From contig NZ_JAUFPU010000008.1 of NCBI RefSeq assembly GCF_030409555.1, forward strand, positions 1-64,000: DNA of 64,000 nucleotides, written 5' to 3'. The notes below the pieces were generated by a model. That model saw nothing but the letters and a program-made list of their open reading frames with translations, did no database searches and was not told the origin of the DNA. The stretch is from Chitinimonas viridis. Lineage in GTDB: Bacteria; Pseudomonadota; Gammaproteobacteria; Burkholderiales; Chitinimonadaceae. The position numbers and the translations under genes are program-made. Position 1 is the first letter of the stretch, and every line of letters begins with the position of its first letter. Positions 55,314 through 64,000 of the stretch are shown here, one piece after another.

Positions 55314-56719
55314 GTGCGATCCCCCAGTGGTGCCAGGGCTTTGCGTACCAGGCTGGCCGGGTCCACTCCCAGCAGGGGCTCGGTATGGATGGTACGGTGC
55401 TGCATGCTGAAGTTCTGGCCGTACAGGTCATCGGCCCATTTGCCTATGCGCTCGATATAGCCATCCACCCCGGCATCGTTGGTCATGGGTAGCAGGGTCA
55501 GGACCGCATGGTAGCCCTCGCCGGTCAGCAGCCAGACGCCGTCCAGGCCTCGCCGCATGCGGCGTATGCCTTCTATGGTGTCGGCGCCACGCTCGGTGTT
55601 ATGGAATACCTGCAGCACCAGCCAGCTTTCCACCTTGCCGGCATTGGCCAGATGCAGGAGACGACCCAGTTCTTCGGCGAATTCGGCTGGGCAGTCGGGA
55701 GTGCCTTCGCGCAACTTGCGCGTGCTCTCGGGCGTGGCCAGTGAGTCGGCCAGATAGCCCACCAGGGCCGCCAGCATCACCAGTGTCTCCTCGTGCAGGG
55801 CAAAGAAGCCGATGCGCCTGACCGTGATCAGCCCCAGGATGCGGTCGTCGGCAGTCAGCAGCGGTGCGACTAGTTGGTACTCGCTGGGCTGGCGGCGGCC
55901 TATGCCCTCCATGGAGAGGTGAGTCAGCAGATGGTTTTCCAGTGCGTGCACCACCATGGGGTCGTCCTGGTTCATGTTTGGACGTACTGGCTTGCCATCG
56001 GGGCCGGGCAGGCTACCTACATAGGCGATGGCCTCGTTGCGGCCATTGGGCAGGGCATACAGGCCAGCTTCCTCCACACCGCAGAACTGGGCCAGCAAGC
56101 GCAGGAAGCTCTCGGCGTCGGCCTCGGCTATCCAGCCCGTGGTGGCGGCCTGCTGGCCCATGCGGCGGGTGTCGATCAGGGTCTTGAGCGATGCCAAGGC
56201 ATCGCGCATGGTGGTGGGCTTGAGCAGGAACTCATGTTCCAGCCGGTCGTGCGACAACCGCATCAGGTAGTACTGGTTGGAAACACGGCGCAGACGTTCA
56301 TACAGGTAGGCATTGGTCTCCTGCACCCGGCGCAGCTGGATATTCCAGTTGCCGGCAAATTCACCCGCCAGCATGGTGGCGATCAAGCCACCCAGGAAGT
56401 ACAGCTTGGGGAAAGGGCCAAAGGCCGCCGCATCACCTTGCCCGCCCAGCCACCACCAGGCCAGTATCATGCAGGTTGACCCCAGGCCGGCGGTGACACC
56501 ATAGCGCAATGCGAGCAGCAGGGGGGCAAACCAGGGCCAGGGAAACTGGGCCTGTTGAGCCAGGGGATCGGCCGGGTCTATCCAGCGTGACAAGGCCAGC
56601 ATAAGGCCGGTCAACACGATGGTTTCAAGGGCAACCCAGGAGACGGCGGACTGTTCAGCCGGCTTCAGCCGCGCCAGTAGGGCGGCGCGAAGCCAGTGCA
56701 GGTGATAGGCAAAGCGCAT
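55310..56719 (-). CDS. pelD: c-di-GMP receptor PelD
   Basis: A protein of 469 residues. Four membrane helices lie in the first ~115 residues, then a GAF domain (about 170-315, with FCGVEEAGLYALP) and a degenerate GGDEF domain (about 330-455). The c-di-GMP inhibitory-site motif RxxD is present as R390-G-L-D393, while the catalytic GGDEF residues are replaced (TGEGYHAVL). PelD binds c-di-GMP and switches on Pel synthesis after translation. Its stop lies 4 nt inside pelE; pelC ends 3 nt upstream. Confidence 0.97.
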   Translation of the reverse strand: MRFAYHLHWLRAALLARLKPAEQSAVSWVALETIVLTGLMLALSRWIDPADPLAQQAQFPWPWFAPLLLALRYGVTAGLGSTCMILAWWWLGGQGDAAAFGPFPKLYFLGGLIATMLAGEFAGNWNIQLRRVQETNAYLYERLRRVSNQYYLMRLSHDRLEHEFLLKPTTMRDALASLKTLIDTRRMGQQAATTGWIAEADAESFLRLLAQFCGVEEAGLYALPNGRNEAIAYVGSLPGPDGKPVRPNMNQDDPMVVHALENHLLTHLSMEGIGRRQPSEYQLVAPLLTADDRILGLITVRRIGFFALHEETLVMLAALVGYLADSLATPESTRKLREGTPDCPAEFAEELGRLLHLANAGKVESWLVLQVFHNTERGADTIEGIRRMRRGLDGVWLLTGEGYHAVLTLLPMTNDAGVDGYIERIGKWADDLYGQNFSMQHRTIHTEPLLGVDPASLVRKALAPLGDRT

Positions 56720-56722
56720 CGG

Positions 56723-57256
56723 TCAGCGGCTGGGCAGGTCGGCGTCGTCAAGCAGATCATCGATCAGCTTCTGGGCGGTGACGGCGATGGATGAGCGGCT
56801 CCAGCCGCTCTTGCCGGCCACGCCGCTCCACACCACGTTGCCGCTGGTGACATCGATGATGTTGAGGCTGACACCGACGGCGGGCTCGCCATCGACACCG
56901 ACCTTGTAGCGCCATTCTTCCACGCTGCCCTGCACTGCGTAACGCACGCCGGCCTGCTTGGCCCAATCCAGCGCGGCGGTCTGGCTCTTGCGGTCTGCGG
57001 TTTCAAACAGGGCTTCGGGATTGAGTTCGGCCGGGTAGCGTGCCACTTGCTGCAGGCCCTGTGCCTGCATCAAGGCGAACACGATGGATTCGGCTGCCAA
57101 GCCGGCTTGGGGCGTATCGCTGTGGTTGGCCATGGGCAACAGCGCCCATTTGGCATCGGGCTGCCATTGCGGCGCCCGGCTGCTGTCCAGCGTGGCGCAA
57201 GCACCCAGCCATACGGTGGCTGCCAGGGTGAGCAGGGTTTGCACGGTGCGTTTCAT
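56723..57256 (-). CDS. pelC: Pel outer-membrane lipoprotein PelC
   Basis: A lipoprotein of 177 residues with lipobox LGAC (Cys20). PelC forms a periplasmic ring at the outer membrane that funnels Pel to PelB. Visible stretches are WALLPMANHSDTPQAGLAAESIV near residue 37 and VRYAVQGSVEEWRYKVGVDGEP. The open frame extends to 57367, but the ATG at 57256 has GAGGAA upstream and gives the lipoprotein signal. It lies 49 nt downstream of pelB. Confidence 0.96.
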   Translation of the reverse strand: MKRTVQTLLTLAATVWLGACATLDSSRAPQWQPDAKWALLPMANHSDTPQAGLAAESIVFALMQAQGLQQVARYPAELNPEALFETADRKSQTAALDWAKQAGVRYAVQGSVEEWRYKVGVDGEPAVGVSLNIIDVTSGNVVWSGVAGKSGWSRSSIAVTAQKLIDDLLDDADLPSR

Positions 57257-57305
57257 GTTTGTTTCCTCATCGCTTGTAGGCTGTTGGGTCGCTTGATCTA
57301 TTGTC

Positions 57306-60300
57306 TCAGCGGGGCAGTTTGTCGAACCAGTATTGCCAGCTGACCACCACACTGCGGGTTTGCTCATTGGGTTGGCTACGGGTGCCGCTGGCTTGCACCA
57401 ACTCTAGCCGCAGCCTGTCTACCCCGCCCGGCAGGGCGCCGAACAGGCTGCCGCCCATGCCTATACGCACATCGTAGCCGCTGCCCGAGACCGTGTTGTG
57501 GGATAAGGCCAGGGTGGCATGGGGCGCCCACGCCTGCCGATAGGGCTCGCGGCCAGTCTCGTTGTAGCCGAAGGCTAGGCCATACTGGGTGCTGGATTGC
57601 GGCATGAAGGAGGCTAGATAGGGGCGGGGATCGCCGGTCTCGCTGAAATCGGTCACCGCGCCTGGCAGCAGGTAGAGGTAGCGCAGGGGAACTTCGCCGT
57701 CTGCCTTGTAGCGCCCACGGCTGGCGGTGAGCCGCAGGTTGATGTCGGGCTCATCCAGCCTGAAGCGATGGCCCAGCTCGGCTTCCAGCACCTTGCCGGA
57801 GCCGAAGTACTCGCCCCGCTGGGCGCGGTAGCGCCAATCGCCGTAATCCAGCCGCAGGTATTCGCGCCGGCCTATCTTCCAGTCCAGCCCCAGGCTGCCG
57901 CCATCACGCTTTCCCGCCACGATCAGGGTGGCGGCATCACTGGTGGCTTGGCCATAGTGCGCCCCGGCACGCAGGCCCAGATGGCCATCGACCTGCCAGC
58001 CGGTCTCCAGCTTGCCGGTATAGAAGGTATCGAAGCCATAGCGTCGACCGGCTTCGATGGCGAGATCCAGTTTTTCACCTTGATAGCGCCAACCCAGGCT
58101 AGCGCTGCGATCATGCGGCGGTATATTGATCAGCGTACCGTCCTGCACTTGCTGCTTGCGGTCTTCGCTCAGGGTGGTAAGGCTGTGGTGGCGGTTGAGC
58201 GCCAACTGCGTCTTGCCTATCCAGGACACGGTATGCAGTACACCCCGTTCGCTGGCTTCTATGCCGCCAGCCACCTGATGGGCATCGGGGAAGTAGGCCT
58301 CGGTCAACAACTGGTGCAGGATGGGGTCGCGGTCACGGTAGCGCAGGCCCTCGGCAGCCCAGCCCAGCTCACGGCCGTGATCATTCAGCATGCGGGCGCC
58401 GTAGATGCGATCGTAGATGGGCATGGCGGCTCCTGCACCACCTTCGCCGCCCGGTACGCCACCACGGCCCAGTAGGCGTGCGAGCTCGGCGGTGTCTTCG
58501 TTGGCCAGCGCGGTATTTAGACGCAGGTAATCGGGTGTGGCCAGCTTTTGTGCCTTGCGGCGCAGCAGGAAGTAACGTGCTGACAGCGGCTGGTCGCGGC
58601 TGTTGAGCCAGCTGGCCAGAATTTCAGCACGCGCCAGGGTATCACCCTGCTGGTTACTGGGGGCGGCCAGCAGCAGTTGCAGGAAGGGCGTCTGGCGATC
58701 GCCGGTGGTTTCGCTCAGCGCTAGGCGTGCGGCGTCGATCAGGTTCTGCGGCACCTGGACAAAGCGATTAGGGTGCTTGCGCGCCTCTTGCAGCAGTTGC
58801 TGCCACAGGTAGCGATGGATGGCGCGGGAAAGTTGGGGATAGCCGGATTGCTCCTGGGCATCGGCATAGGTTTCCAACCAGTTGCGGCTGGGTTCAGTGC
58901 GGTTGCGACGCATGCGCTGCAGCTCTGCCCGGAAGATGGCGCGGGCAATCCTGGGTTGGCCCAGTTGCAGGAAGGCGCTCCCCACCGCCTGCGCCATGGC
59001 GCCGCCTCGCATGGCCTCATTGCGCCAGGCATGGGCGTAGCCCTGCAGTTCGTCGTACTGGCGCATGTCCAGCAATAGCCAGATCAGGCCGCTACGGATG
59101 TCATTGTCGCCAGGGGCAAGGCTCAGAGCGATCTTGCTATTGAGCAAGGCGCGCTCGGGCTGGCCGTTTTGCAGCCTGACCTGGGCTGACAAGGCGTAGA
59201 ACTGGGCGTTCTGGCTGAACAGCTGGCGCTGAGCCGGCGTCATGGTGTCCAGTCGCTGGGCCAGGGCCTGCCAGCGTAGCGCGGCGGCTTCCAGATTGAG
59301 CAGGGCCATGAACAACTGGGCATCGCTGTAGTGCAGCCAGGCCAGCTCCGCCGCCCGTGCGGCCTCGGCTGGATCTTGCCGCCAGGTAAGGTAGTAGTAG
59401 GCAGCCAGATCGCGTTGGCTGGGTTTTTCTGCGGCGATAAGTCGCTTGTAGGCAGCGCGGGCGTCGTCTTCCTTCTGCAGCAGGTTGGCCATTTCGGCAA
59501 ACAGCTGCCAATAGGCATCGCTGGCGCCTTGCTTGTCGCTATCGCGGAGGGTGGCAAACGCCTGTTCCATCTGGCGCAAGGCAATCTGGGTCTTGGCCAG
59601 ACGCAAGGCCAGCGCTGGTGTCATGCCTTGATCGGCCGCCAGGCGCTGAAGGGTAGCGGCCTCGGCAGGACGGTCGCCAATGTGCTGCTGGAAGTCGGCT
59701 AATCTGAGCAGGAAACGCGCCTCGCGCTTTTCACGATAGAGCTGGTCGAGAAAGGCAATGGCCGATTCCGGTTTACCCTGGGCATCGTAGGAGTTGATCA
59801 GCTCCTCCAGCCTCAGCTCAGTACCGCGACCACCCTTGATCATGGCCTGCAGGGCGGCGACACGCAGGTCTTCGTCCTGGGTCAAGGGGGTCAGTTCCTC
59901 CACTTGCGCCCAGGCGGCGGCATCGCCCAGCCTGGCCGCAGCCAGCCAGTGCTCCAGGGCTTCGTCCGGCCGGCTGACCCAACGGGCCACCTGCGCCAGC
60001 CGACGGCGCCAGGCCATGTCCTCGGGCCGGGCGCGGACGGCGGCCTGGGCCAGCAAATAGGCATCGTTGACGTTACGATTAGCCAGGAAGACATCGTAGC
60101 CGAGCCGGTACAGGTCTTCATCGTAGGGGAGGGCCGGCGGCTTGCCATTGAGCGGGGGAAACAAGGGCTCGGTGGTGGCGGTATTGGCGACCAGCATGAA
60201 GCTGCCAGGGTAGGCGGGCTCGCCTAGCCCGGCTAGCGAGCCCCGGTACTGTTGCAGGTATTCCTGCATCGCCATCTTCAGCGCACGCTTCATATACCGC

Positions 60301-61154
60301 TCAGCCAGGGCAGGCTTGCCGACGGCCAGACTGACCTTGGCCAGTTCGGCCCAGTAGCTGCCTTGCTCGCCCAGGTTGGTCGGCGGCTCTGCCAGCAACT
60401 CGCCCGCACGGTCATACAGCCCACCGCTTTGCAGATCGCGCACGGCCGCCAGGAACAGGCGACGGCGTTCGGTCTGAGAGCCGCTACGCTTGAGCGCCAG
60501 CATACGGAAGCCAGAGGCCGCGCGGTAGCTGCCCTGGCTGAGCGAGAGCGCGGCGAACTCTTCGAGTTCGTCGCCACGCAGCTGATTTTGCCGGGCAAGG
60601 TGTTGCTGCAATTTGTCCAGCAAGCTACCACCGGTGAGTGGGCGCATCAGTTCAGGCTTGAGTACCTCCAGCAACTGGCGGTCTATGGGGCCGTGCTCAA
60701 TCAGGCGGATGACCAGTATCTGGATTTCGCGTTCCAGCGCGCGGTAGTGCGAGGCGGTATGCCGTCCCAGTGCCCGGTCGCGCTGGGCCACCTTGAGCAG
60801 CAGCAGGTCAATGCGCTGCTGCCATTCCGCTTCATGACGCTCACGCAGGCTCTCCGCAATGCTGCGCGCCACACTGAAGTTGCCGAGCACCATCTCCTGC
60901 TCTGCCAGGACCAACTGCAGCTCGATGTCACGAGGGCTGGCGCGTACCAGGTTGCGCAGGTATTGCAGGGAGAGGGCGTCGGTACGGGCTTGCGCCGCGA
61001 TCTCGGATAGCTCTCGTCCCTTGGGGAAGATCAGCGCCAGTGCTGCTGTGGCACCGGCTGCCAGGGCCAGCACCGTGGAAGGCGGAAACAGCCGCTGCCG
61101 TGGCAGCTGTTTGCGCTCATCCAATAGCCCGGCCGGGGCGCCTGCTTTTTTCAC
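57306..61154 (-). CDS. pelB: Pel outer-membrane porin/TPR protein PelB (GTG start)
   Basis: A protein of 1282 residues, somewhat longer than the Pseudomonas aeruginosa protein. It begins with GTG after GGAG with 6-nt spacing. A single N-terminal membrane helix (about 24-42) is followed by a long array of tetratricopeptide repeats to about residue 850, and then a C-terminal beta-barrel of about 350 residues ending VVVSWQYWFDKLPR. PelB exports the Pel polymer, and its TPR region binds the modifying protein PelA. A Gly-rich linker (GGVPGGEGGAGAA) occurs around 905-917. Confidence 0.97.
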   Translation of the reverse strand: MKKAGAPAGLLDERKQLPRQRLFPPSTVLALAAGATAALALIFPKGRELSEIAAQARTDALSLQYLRNLVRASPRDIELQLVLAEQEMVLGNFSVARSIAESLRERHEAEWQQRIDLLLLKVAQRDRALGRHTASHYRALEREIQILVIRLIEHGPIDRQLLEVLKPELMRPLTGGSLLDKLQQHLARQNQLRGDELEEFAALSLSQGSYRAASGFRMLALKRSGSQTERRRLFLAAVRDLQSGGLYDRAGELLAEPPTNLGEQGSYWAELAKVSLAVGKPALAERYMKRALKMAMQEYLQQYRGSLAGLGEPAYPGSFMLVANTATTEPLFPPLNGKPPALPYDEDLYRLGYDVFLANRNVNDAYLLAQAAVRARPEDMAWRRRLAQVARWVSRPDEALEHWLAAARLGDAAAWAQVEELTPLTQDEDLRVAALQAMIKGGRGTELRLEELINSYDAQGKPESAIAFLDQLYREKREARFLLRLADFQQHIGDRPAEAATLQRLAADQGMTPALALRLAKTQIALRQMEQAFATLRDSDKQGASDAYWQLFAEMANLLQKEDDARAAYKRLIAAEKPSQRDLAAYYYLTWRQDPAEAARAAELAWLHYSDAQLFMALLNLEAAALRWQALAQRLDTMTPAQRQLFSQNAQFYALSAQVRLQNGQPERALLNSKIALSLAPGDNDIRSGLIWLLLDMRQYDELQGYAHAWRNEAMRGGAMAQAVGSAFLQLGQPRIARAIFRAELQRMRRNRTEPSRNWLETYADAQEQSGYPQLSRAIHRYLWQQLLQEARKHPNRFVQVPQNLIDAARLALSETTGDRQTPFLQLLLAAPSNQQGDTLARAEILASWLNSRDQPLSARYFLLRRKAQKLATPDYLRLNTALANEDTAELARLLGRGGVPGGEGGAGAAMPIYDRIYGARMLNDHGRELGWAAEGLRYRDRDPILHQLLTEAYFPDAHQVAGGIEASERGVLHTVSWIGKTQLALNRHHSLTTLSEDRKQQVQDGTLINIPPHDRSASLGWRYQGEKLDLAIEAGRRYGFDTFYTGKLETGWQVDGHLGLRAGAHYGQATSDAATLIVAGKRDGGSLGLDWKIGRREYLRLDYGDWRYRAQRGEYFGSGKVLEAELGHRFRLDEPDINLRLTASRGRYKADGEVPLRYLYLLPGAVTDFSETGDPRPYLASFMPQSSTQYGLAFGYNETGREPYRQAWAPHATLALSHNTVSGSGYDVRIGMGGSLFGALPGGVDRLRLELVQASGTRSQPNEQTRSVVVSWQYWFDKLPR

Positions 61155-61190
61155 AGGACGCTCCGGGTGAGATTGTTGGCGGGGAGTACC

Positions 61191-63947
61191 TTAGGGACTG
61201 CAGGCAAGATCAAGATCGGCAACCTGTTCGGCCAGTTTGTATTGGGTGCCAGCGGCAGTGCGGCTTAGAGGCTTGATAGGGCGGCCTGCCTGGCTCAGGG
61301 TGCAGTTCGTGTCATGGGCAAGGCTCCATTGCAGGGGCACGCCGCCATCCAGCTTGAAGCGTACGCCATCGGCGCGCGGCTGCCAGGCGGCAAGGTGGGC
61401 ATTGGCTTCGATCAAGTAGGGGCGTTTGGCGGCTTCGGCTGCGACCACGATATCGGCAGACTGTTGGCCGCTCAGGTGCAGGTAACGGCCCTGCGGCTGC
61501 GGGCGCCAGCCGGCGATGCCCTGGCTGGCGGCGAAATCGGGTACGGCGCTCTCGGGCAGCCGTACAGTACGCAGCGCCCCTTGGTTGCGTATGCGCCAGC
61601 CGCTGTCGGTCTTGGCTACCACAACCTGATTGAAGCCGATGACGCGGTCTATATAGGCCGATGCGTAGAGCGGCAGGGTTTCCTGGCTCAGGGCATAGCG
61701 ATAGACCTGGTGCAGGGCTTCTATGCTGGCCTTACGGCTGGCAGAGTAGGTGTGGTAGTAGATATTGATAGGCTTGAAGCGATAGGGCTTGTCGGTCAAT
61801 TCAAAGGTTTCTATCACCCGACGGAAACCCCAATAAGGGCCTTTCCAATCGTTGGTGTAGATGTTCTCGTTCTGGTTGGGCGCGAAAATCTGGAAATTAC
61901 CGCCACCCTTATCCAGCCCTAGCGACGAGATACGGGTCCAGGACGGGTGGGCGCGTGTGATGGTGGTATCGCCTGCATTCATATTGCGCAGGCCAGCCTT
62001 GTAAGTCGCGGCAACGGTCTCGCCATCAGGATCGCAGTCACCACTCCACAGCAAGACCTTGACCTGCTTGCCAGGCGGCGCCAGACGGCTGTTGATATAG
62101 GCGGCCGAGCCGGAAATCTCGCGGTCCACGCTGAATTTGTAGTCCTTCAGCTGCAGGTTCATGCCGTACAGGCTGCCTTCCACCTTGCGCTTGCCGGTCA
62201 GTGCCTGCCAGAAGAAGGGGTGGCTATAAGTATGGCTAGCGACTTCCACATGGGGTAGCGCAAAAATGGCACGCGAAGTCGTTTCCAGCGACTTGGCCAT
62301 ACTGCTCCACAGTCCATTGGGGGAGGTCTCGCCTTCGATGACCGACACGGTGTGGGGTACCCGATAACGCTCAATGAAGTCACGCCGCATGACTTCGGCG
62401 GCGGTGGGCGAGCCCGGTATCTCGGCCAGGCTGGGAAAGCCATCGCCATCGATATGGGTCAGCCATAGCCGCCGGCCATTCTCGGTGGTGGTATCGGCGA
62501 TGGGCATGGCCGGCAGTTGCAAGGCGGCCTTCAGGAATTCCAGCGGCTGTATCACCCAATAGGTGTCGGTTTCATCGCCCGGCGCCAGTTCCACGACATA
62601 GGGCCCAAGTGCATAGCCACCCCAGGGCGTGATGCCTACTGGGTCCTGCTGTAGATCGCCACTGGCCAGGCTAAGCCAGGCCTCGCCCTCGTTCAGCTTC
62701 ATGGGCTCGAAGTTGTCGCGCTGGGGGTAGGGCTTGTGCTCAAAGCCGACGGCTGCATGTTGTCTGGTGATCCGCACGGCCTCCGTGGCATTGCCATCGC
62801 GCACGCTGATGCCACGCTGCGCCATCCAGCCCGGATCGTTAAAGCCAAACCGCGATAGGATGGCCAGCGGCACCCCTTCGTTGCGGGCGCGATCAAACAG
62901 GCGCTTGAGATCACCGGCACGGCTGGGCAAGTCGCCATTCAGCCAGCTGACTATGCCGGCATAGCGTCCTGCCAGGGCGATGCTGGGCAGGGGCTGCTGC
63001 ACATCCACATATTCGGGCACCAGTCCCAGATAGTTGAGCGGGGTGGCGAGAAAACGAACGTGGTCGGATTCCATCAGGTTGCCGTACTGGGCGCTGTCAT
63101 ACAGCACCAGCACACGCCGTGGCTGCACTTCAACCTGGCCTACACCCAGTATGTCGAGTTCAGGCGTGGCTACCCAGGGAATAAGCCCGCGTGCGCGGAT
63201 GCGGGCAGCCACTTCGCGGGCCTGTTGCCTATCGCCTGCGGGTACGTAGTCGATGGCAATGACGGGCAGCTTCCATTGCTCCTGTATGGGCTTGATCTGT
63301 TGCAGCAACCAGGCGCGGTCGGCTTCCGGCACCTCGCTGTATTGGCGATTGCTTGGCTGCCAGCGGGCTTCCAACGATTCAAATGCCACGCCAGCTGCAA
63401 GCCCGTGCACTTCCGGCAGTACCTCGAAACCGCGATTGAACAGCAGCTTGGCTTGTGGATACCTGGCTTTCAGGCCCTTGAGCGCGCGTATCAGGCCGGC
63501 CTGCTGGGCAGCCTGCTCCGCCGGGGTGCTGGCCAGCAGTTGCCAGGAATCCAGTGTGTCGAGAAAGAAGTGCCGCCAACCCTGCTGCCACAGGGGGGTG
63601 ATGATCTGCTCGACAAAGAAGGCCGGCCATTCAGGCTGGCTCTGGTCAATGATCTTGCCACCCCAGGCGGGGTTGCTGCTGGGAAGCCAGGCCGGGGGGA
63701 TCTTGCCGGCATAGCTGCGGCGCGCCTCCACTTCGCCGACGCTGACATAGGCGAACCAGTCGGTTTCGGCGCTGACTGCCGGCGCGGCCTTGAAGTGGTC
63801 GGGCTCCAGCACCACCCAGTCGAAGGCGCGCAGCTCATTCAAGGGGGGCTGAGCGCCATAGAAGAAAGCGACAGCAGGCTTGCCACTGGCGGTGGCCAGG
63901 CAGGCCAACAGCGCAGCGATCAGGGTACGGCAGAATTTCTGCAGCAT
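61191..63947 (-). CDS. pelA: Pel deacetylase/hydrolase PelA
   Basis: An exported protein of 918 residues. The signal peptide (LIAALLACLATASG) is followed by a GH114-like glycoside hydrolase barrel (about 25-270; FDWVVLEPDHF, FLDTLDSW, AFESLEARW), a middle reductase-like region, and a CE4-type deacetylase domain. Its metal triad is visible as D500 (HIDGDGF) and H572/H576 (SHTYSH). PelA removes acetyl groups from the Pel polymer in the periplasm and can cleave it. The ATG lies 7 nt after the stop codon of an upstream minus-strand gene, so pelA may be coupled to it. Confidence 0.97.
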   Translation of the reverse strand: MLQKFCRTLIAALLACLATASGKPAVAFFYGAQPPLNELRAFDWVVLEPDHFKAAPAVSAETDWFAYVSVGEVEARRSYAGKIPPAWLPSSNPAWGGKIIDQSQPEWPAFFVEQIITPLWQQGWRHFFLDTLDSWQLLASTPAEQAAQQAGLIRALKGLKARYPQAKLLFNRGFEVLPEVHGLAAGVAFESLEARWQPSNRQYSEVPEADRAWLLQQIKPIQEQWKLPVIAIDYVPAGDRQQAREVAARIRARGLIPWVATPELDILGVGQVEVQPRRVLVLYDSAQYGNLMESDHVRFLATPLNYLGLVPEYVDVQQPLPSIALAGRYAGIVSWLNGDLPSRAGDLKRLFDRARNEGVPLAILSRFGFNDPGWMAQRGISVRDGNATEAVRITRQHAAVGFEHKPYPQRDNFEPMKLNEGEAWLSLASGDLQQDPVGITPWGGYALGPYVVELAPGDETDTYWVIQPLEFLKAALQLPAMPIADTTTENGRRLWLTHIDGDGFPSLAEIPGSPTAAEVMRRDFIERYRVPHTVSVIEGETSPNGLWSSMAKSLETTSRAIFALPHVEVASHTYSHPFFWQALTGKRKVEGSLYGMNLQLKDYKFSVDREISGSAAYINSRLAPPGKQVKVLLWSGDCDPDGETVAATYKAGLRNMNAGDTTITRAHPSWTRISSLGLDKGGGNFQIFAPNQNENIYTNDWKGPYWGFRRVIETFELTDKPYRFKPINIYYHTYSASRKASIEALHQVYRYALSQETLPLYASAYIDRVIGFNQVVVAKTDSGWRIRNQGALRTVRLPESAVPDFAASQGIAGWRPQPQGRYLHLSGQQSADIVVAAEAAKRPYLIEANAHLAAWQPRADGVRFKLDGGVPLQWSLAHDTNCTLSQAGRPIKPLSRTAAGTQYKLAEQVADLDLACSP

Positions 63948-63954
63948 AGGTCGC

Positions 63955-64000
63955 TTAGCCGGCCAGCAGCTTGGCCAGGCCTTGTTCCAGGGTGACGAAG
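63955..64000 (-). CDS. 3' end of a gene upstream of pelA (cut by the window edge)
   Basis: On the minus strand the bases entering from the right edge read as an open frame ending FVTLEQGLAKLLAG and a TAA at 63955-63957. The stop is 7 nt before the pelA ATG, which lacks a strong ribosome binding site of its own, so a tightly linked upstream gene is likely. Only 14 residues are visible, so its identity cannot be judged. Confidence 0.5.
   Translation of the reverse strand, partial: FVTLEQGLAKLLAG

Overview
The window looks like a stretch of chromosome from a betaproteobacterium, most likely a free-living or aquatic member of the Neisseriales (Chromobacteriaceae-like). This rests on three things: an estimated G+C near 60%, the block lolA-rarA-serS, an OmpA/RmpM-type protein divergent from gyrA, and a serC...pheA...hisC amino-acid block typical of beta- and gammaproteobacteria. 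No tRNA, rRNA, CRISPR array or intact insertion sequence was recognised. The taxonomic call is inference from gene content and order, not from a marker search.

Left part (1-7 kb): an orphan periplasmic solute-binding protein; a fatty-acid-hydroxylase/SRPBCC fusion divergent from a LysR regulator; an A+T-rich islet (about 3.9-5.3 kb) of small membrane-protein genes next to a decayed IS3-type transposase; and a secreted PI-PLC-like enzyme carrying two different lectin-type modules.

Core block (7-24 kb): on the minus strand an SDR oxidoreductase, seryl-tRNA synthetase, RarA, LolA and an OmpA-like protein. On the plus strand gyrA, two tandem hotdog thioesterases and serC, then, after a GlxA-type regulator divergent from an MFS transporter, pheA, a LOG-type phosphoribohydrolase, a nucleotidyltransferase-like protein and hisC. 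The serine/aromatic/histidine aminotransferase block is therefore interrupted twice.

Middle (24-51 kb): a membrane cytochrome-b/ethylbenzene-dehydrogenase-type heme protein coupled to a DUF1566 protein; a purple-acid-phosphatase-like secreted enzyme; an O-antigen-ligase-like protein plus a GT2 glycosyltransferase; tsaB, rimI and a family 4 uracil-DNA glycosylase; two tandem pirins; two more orphan solute-binding proteins; prolyl oligopeptidase; the overlapping chain hldD-recX-vanZ; msrB followed after 1 nt by a large secreted protein of unknown function; a catalytically degenerate SDR; an Hsp15-like S4 protein; a Tat-exported PhoD with a large alanine-rich insertion; a DUF1801 protein; and nitronate monooxygenase.

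Right part (51.4-64 kb): a complete pelABCDEFG operon on the minus strand, in the canonical order and with overlapping genes, encoding synthesis, modification and export of the cationic Pel exopolysaccharide under c-di-GMP control through PelD (RxxD present). The first pel gene lies 7 nt after the stop of another minus-strand gene that runs off the right edge. With the LPS heptose gene hldD, the WaaL/GT2 pair, the secreted lectin enzyme and the phosphatases, the window is rich in cell-surface and secreted functions. The Pel operon is a known system. The less explained pieces are the multi-domain fusions and the small overlapping ORFs listed in the findings.
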